The notes beneath the pieces are model-generated. The model was not told the DNA's origin. It ran no database searches and saw only the letters and a list, made by a program, of their open reading frames with translations. 5,327 nucleotides of DNA from Candidatus Woesearchaeota archaeon (GTDB taxonomy: Archaea; Nanobdellota; Nanobdellia; SCGC-AAA011-G17; JAPLZO01). This document shows positions 4,841-5,327 of this stretch, in pieces. A program made the position numbers and the translations under genes. Each line of letters starts with the position of its first letter. The first letter of the stretch is position 1. The DNA is taken from assembly GCA_026394995.1 (NCBI GenBank), contig JAPLZO010000029.1:1-5327 (forward strand), written 5' to 3'.

Positions 4841-5327
4841 AGTTTTAGATCTTTCTACAGAAGAAGGACCATATATAGCTATCTTAAATGAAGATGATGC
4901 AAGAAGATTAGATGTATTTGCATTAGACCGAATAAAAATTATATATGGCAAAAAAGAGGTTATAGCAACCTTGGATATTTCTAGTAAAATTGTAAAACAA
5001 GGTGAGATTGGTTTATTTCAAGAAGTGGTTAAAAAATTAGATATTAAGCATAGACAAGAAGTAGAGATTTTTTTAGAGAAAAAACCTGAATGTATAAGTT
5101 ATATTAAGAAAAAATTAAAAAATGAAAGTTTGAATAAAGATGAAATTTTTAGTATTATAAAAAGCGTTGCTAACAATGAATTAAGTGATATTGAATTAAC
5201 ATATTTTGTTTCTGCTTGTTATTCAAATAAATTAAGTAAAGAAGAGATTGTTAATTTAATTAAAGCAATTCTAGAAAGCGGTGGTAGATTAGAATTAAAA
5301 GATAAAAATATCATAGCTGATAAACAT
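4824..5327 (+). CDS. deoA: AMP phosphorylase, N-terminal part (3'-truncated)
   Basis: This is the first 168 residues of a protein of about 500, open to the right edge. AMP phosphorylase splits AMP (also CMP and UMP) with phosphate into the free base and ribose-1,5-bisphosphate, which feeds RuBisCO after isomerisation. The N-terminal domain specific to the archaeal enzyme (about 1-84) is recognisable from 'MKLKVKVLDL', the RIKIIYGKK strand and GEIGLF. It is followed by the start of the thymidine-phosphorylase-like helical domain, with YIKKKL (93-98), a SVANNELSDIELTYFVSA-type helix pair, and the closing DKH. That DKH is where the conserved [DM].HSIGG phosphate-binding motif begins, so the window stops just before the catalytic core. 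The ATG lies inside the end of the transporter gene with only a weak GTGA ribosome-binding site (4815-4818), suggesting coupled translation. A bacterial-type thymidine phosphorylase is less likely because it lacks this N-terminal domain. Confidence 0.9.
   Translation, partial: MKLKVKVLDLSTEEGPYIAILNEDDARRLDVFALDRIKIIYGKKEVIATLDISSKIVKQGEIGLFQEVVKKLDIKHRQEVEIFLEKKPECISYIKKKLKNESLNKDEIFSIIKSVANNELSDIELTYFVSACYSNKLSKEEIVNLIKAILESGGRLELKDKNIIADKH
4942..4963 (+). repeat. 22-nt exact direct repeat, copy 2
   Basis: This is the second copy of the 22-nt sequence found at 3809-3830. It lies inside the AMP phosphorylase gene and is read in a different phase, as YGKKEV. Flanking bases differ on both sides. 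Because the phases differ, a mis-join between copies would break both reading frames; both proteins stay family-like across the site, so an assembly error is unlikely. Confidence 0.6.

Noticed and set aside
1..5327. Origin from a CPR bacterium, some of which also carry archaeal-type RuBisCO and AMP phosphorylase
   Set aside because: The BRE/TATA box with leaderless spacing, the GGTG-type ribosome-binding sites and the M. jannaschii-like RuBisCO favour archaea, though no marker gene settles it.
1..5327. CRISPR array, tRNA, rRNA, transposon ends or riboswitch
   Set aside because: No regularly spaced repeats, no tRNA-like cloverleaf, no transposase or terminal inverted repeats were seen; the longest non-coding stretch is only 67 nt.

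Overview
The window is about 5.3 kb of very A+T-rich DNA (G+C clearly below one third by eye; Arg is mostly AGA, Leu mostly TTA) that is densely coded on the + strand only. The best reading is a chromosomal piece of an archaeon, probably of the DPANN type (Woesearchaeota/Pacearchaeota-like). The reasons are a form III RuBisCO closest in my memory to the Methanocaldococcus jannaschii type, the N-terminal part of an archaeal AMP phosphorylase, a BRE/TATA-box promoter placed for a leaderless mRNA, oligo-T termination, GGTG/GAGGT ribosome-binding sites, and small membrane-anchored proteins with an [IV]TG motif after the anchor. The lineage is an inference; no rRNA or other marker gene is present.

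Left part (1-3744): six genes follow one another with gaps of 31, -10, 25, 0 and 8 nt. They are the C-terminal half of a HAD-family phosphatase (phosphoglycolate-phosphatase-like), form III RuBisCO large subunit with its active-site residues conserved, a secreted cysteine-rich protein, and three tandem paralogues of about 130-150 residues, each an N-terminal membrane anchor plus one predicted extracellular beta-sandwich domain. The run ends in an oligo-T stretch, so it looks like one operon joining a metabolic enzyme to cell-surface proteins.

Right part (3745-5327): a strong archaeal promoter sits 26 nt before an AI-2E/PerM-family membrane protein. Its 3' end overlaps by 17 nt the start of an AMP phosphorylase gene, which is cut by the window edge just before its phosphate-binding motif.

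Together, RuBisCO and AMP phosphorylase are the last and first enzymes of the archaeal nucleoside-monophosphate degradation pathway: AMP to ribose-1,5-bisphosphate, then ribulose-1,5-bisphosphate, then two 3-phosphoglycerate. The middle enzyme, ribose-1,5-bisphosphate isomerase, is not in the window. The HAD phosphatase could remove 2-phosphoglycolate formed by RuBisCO oxygenation. The surface proteins and the permease are not known members of this pathway, and their link to it is positional only.
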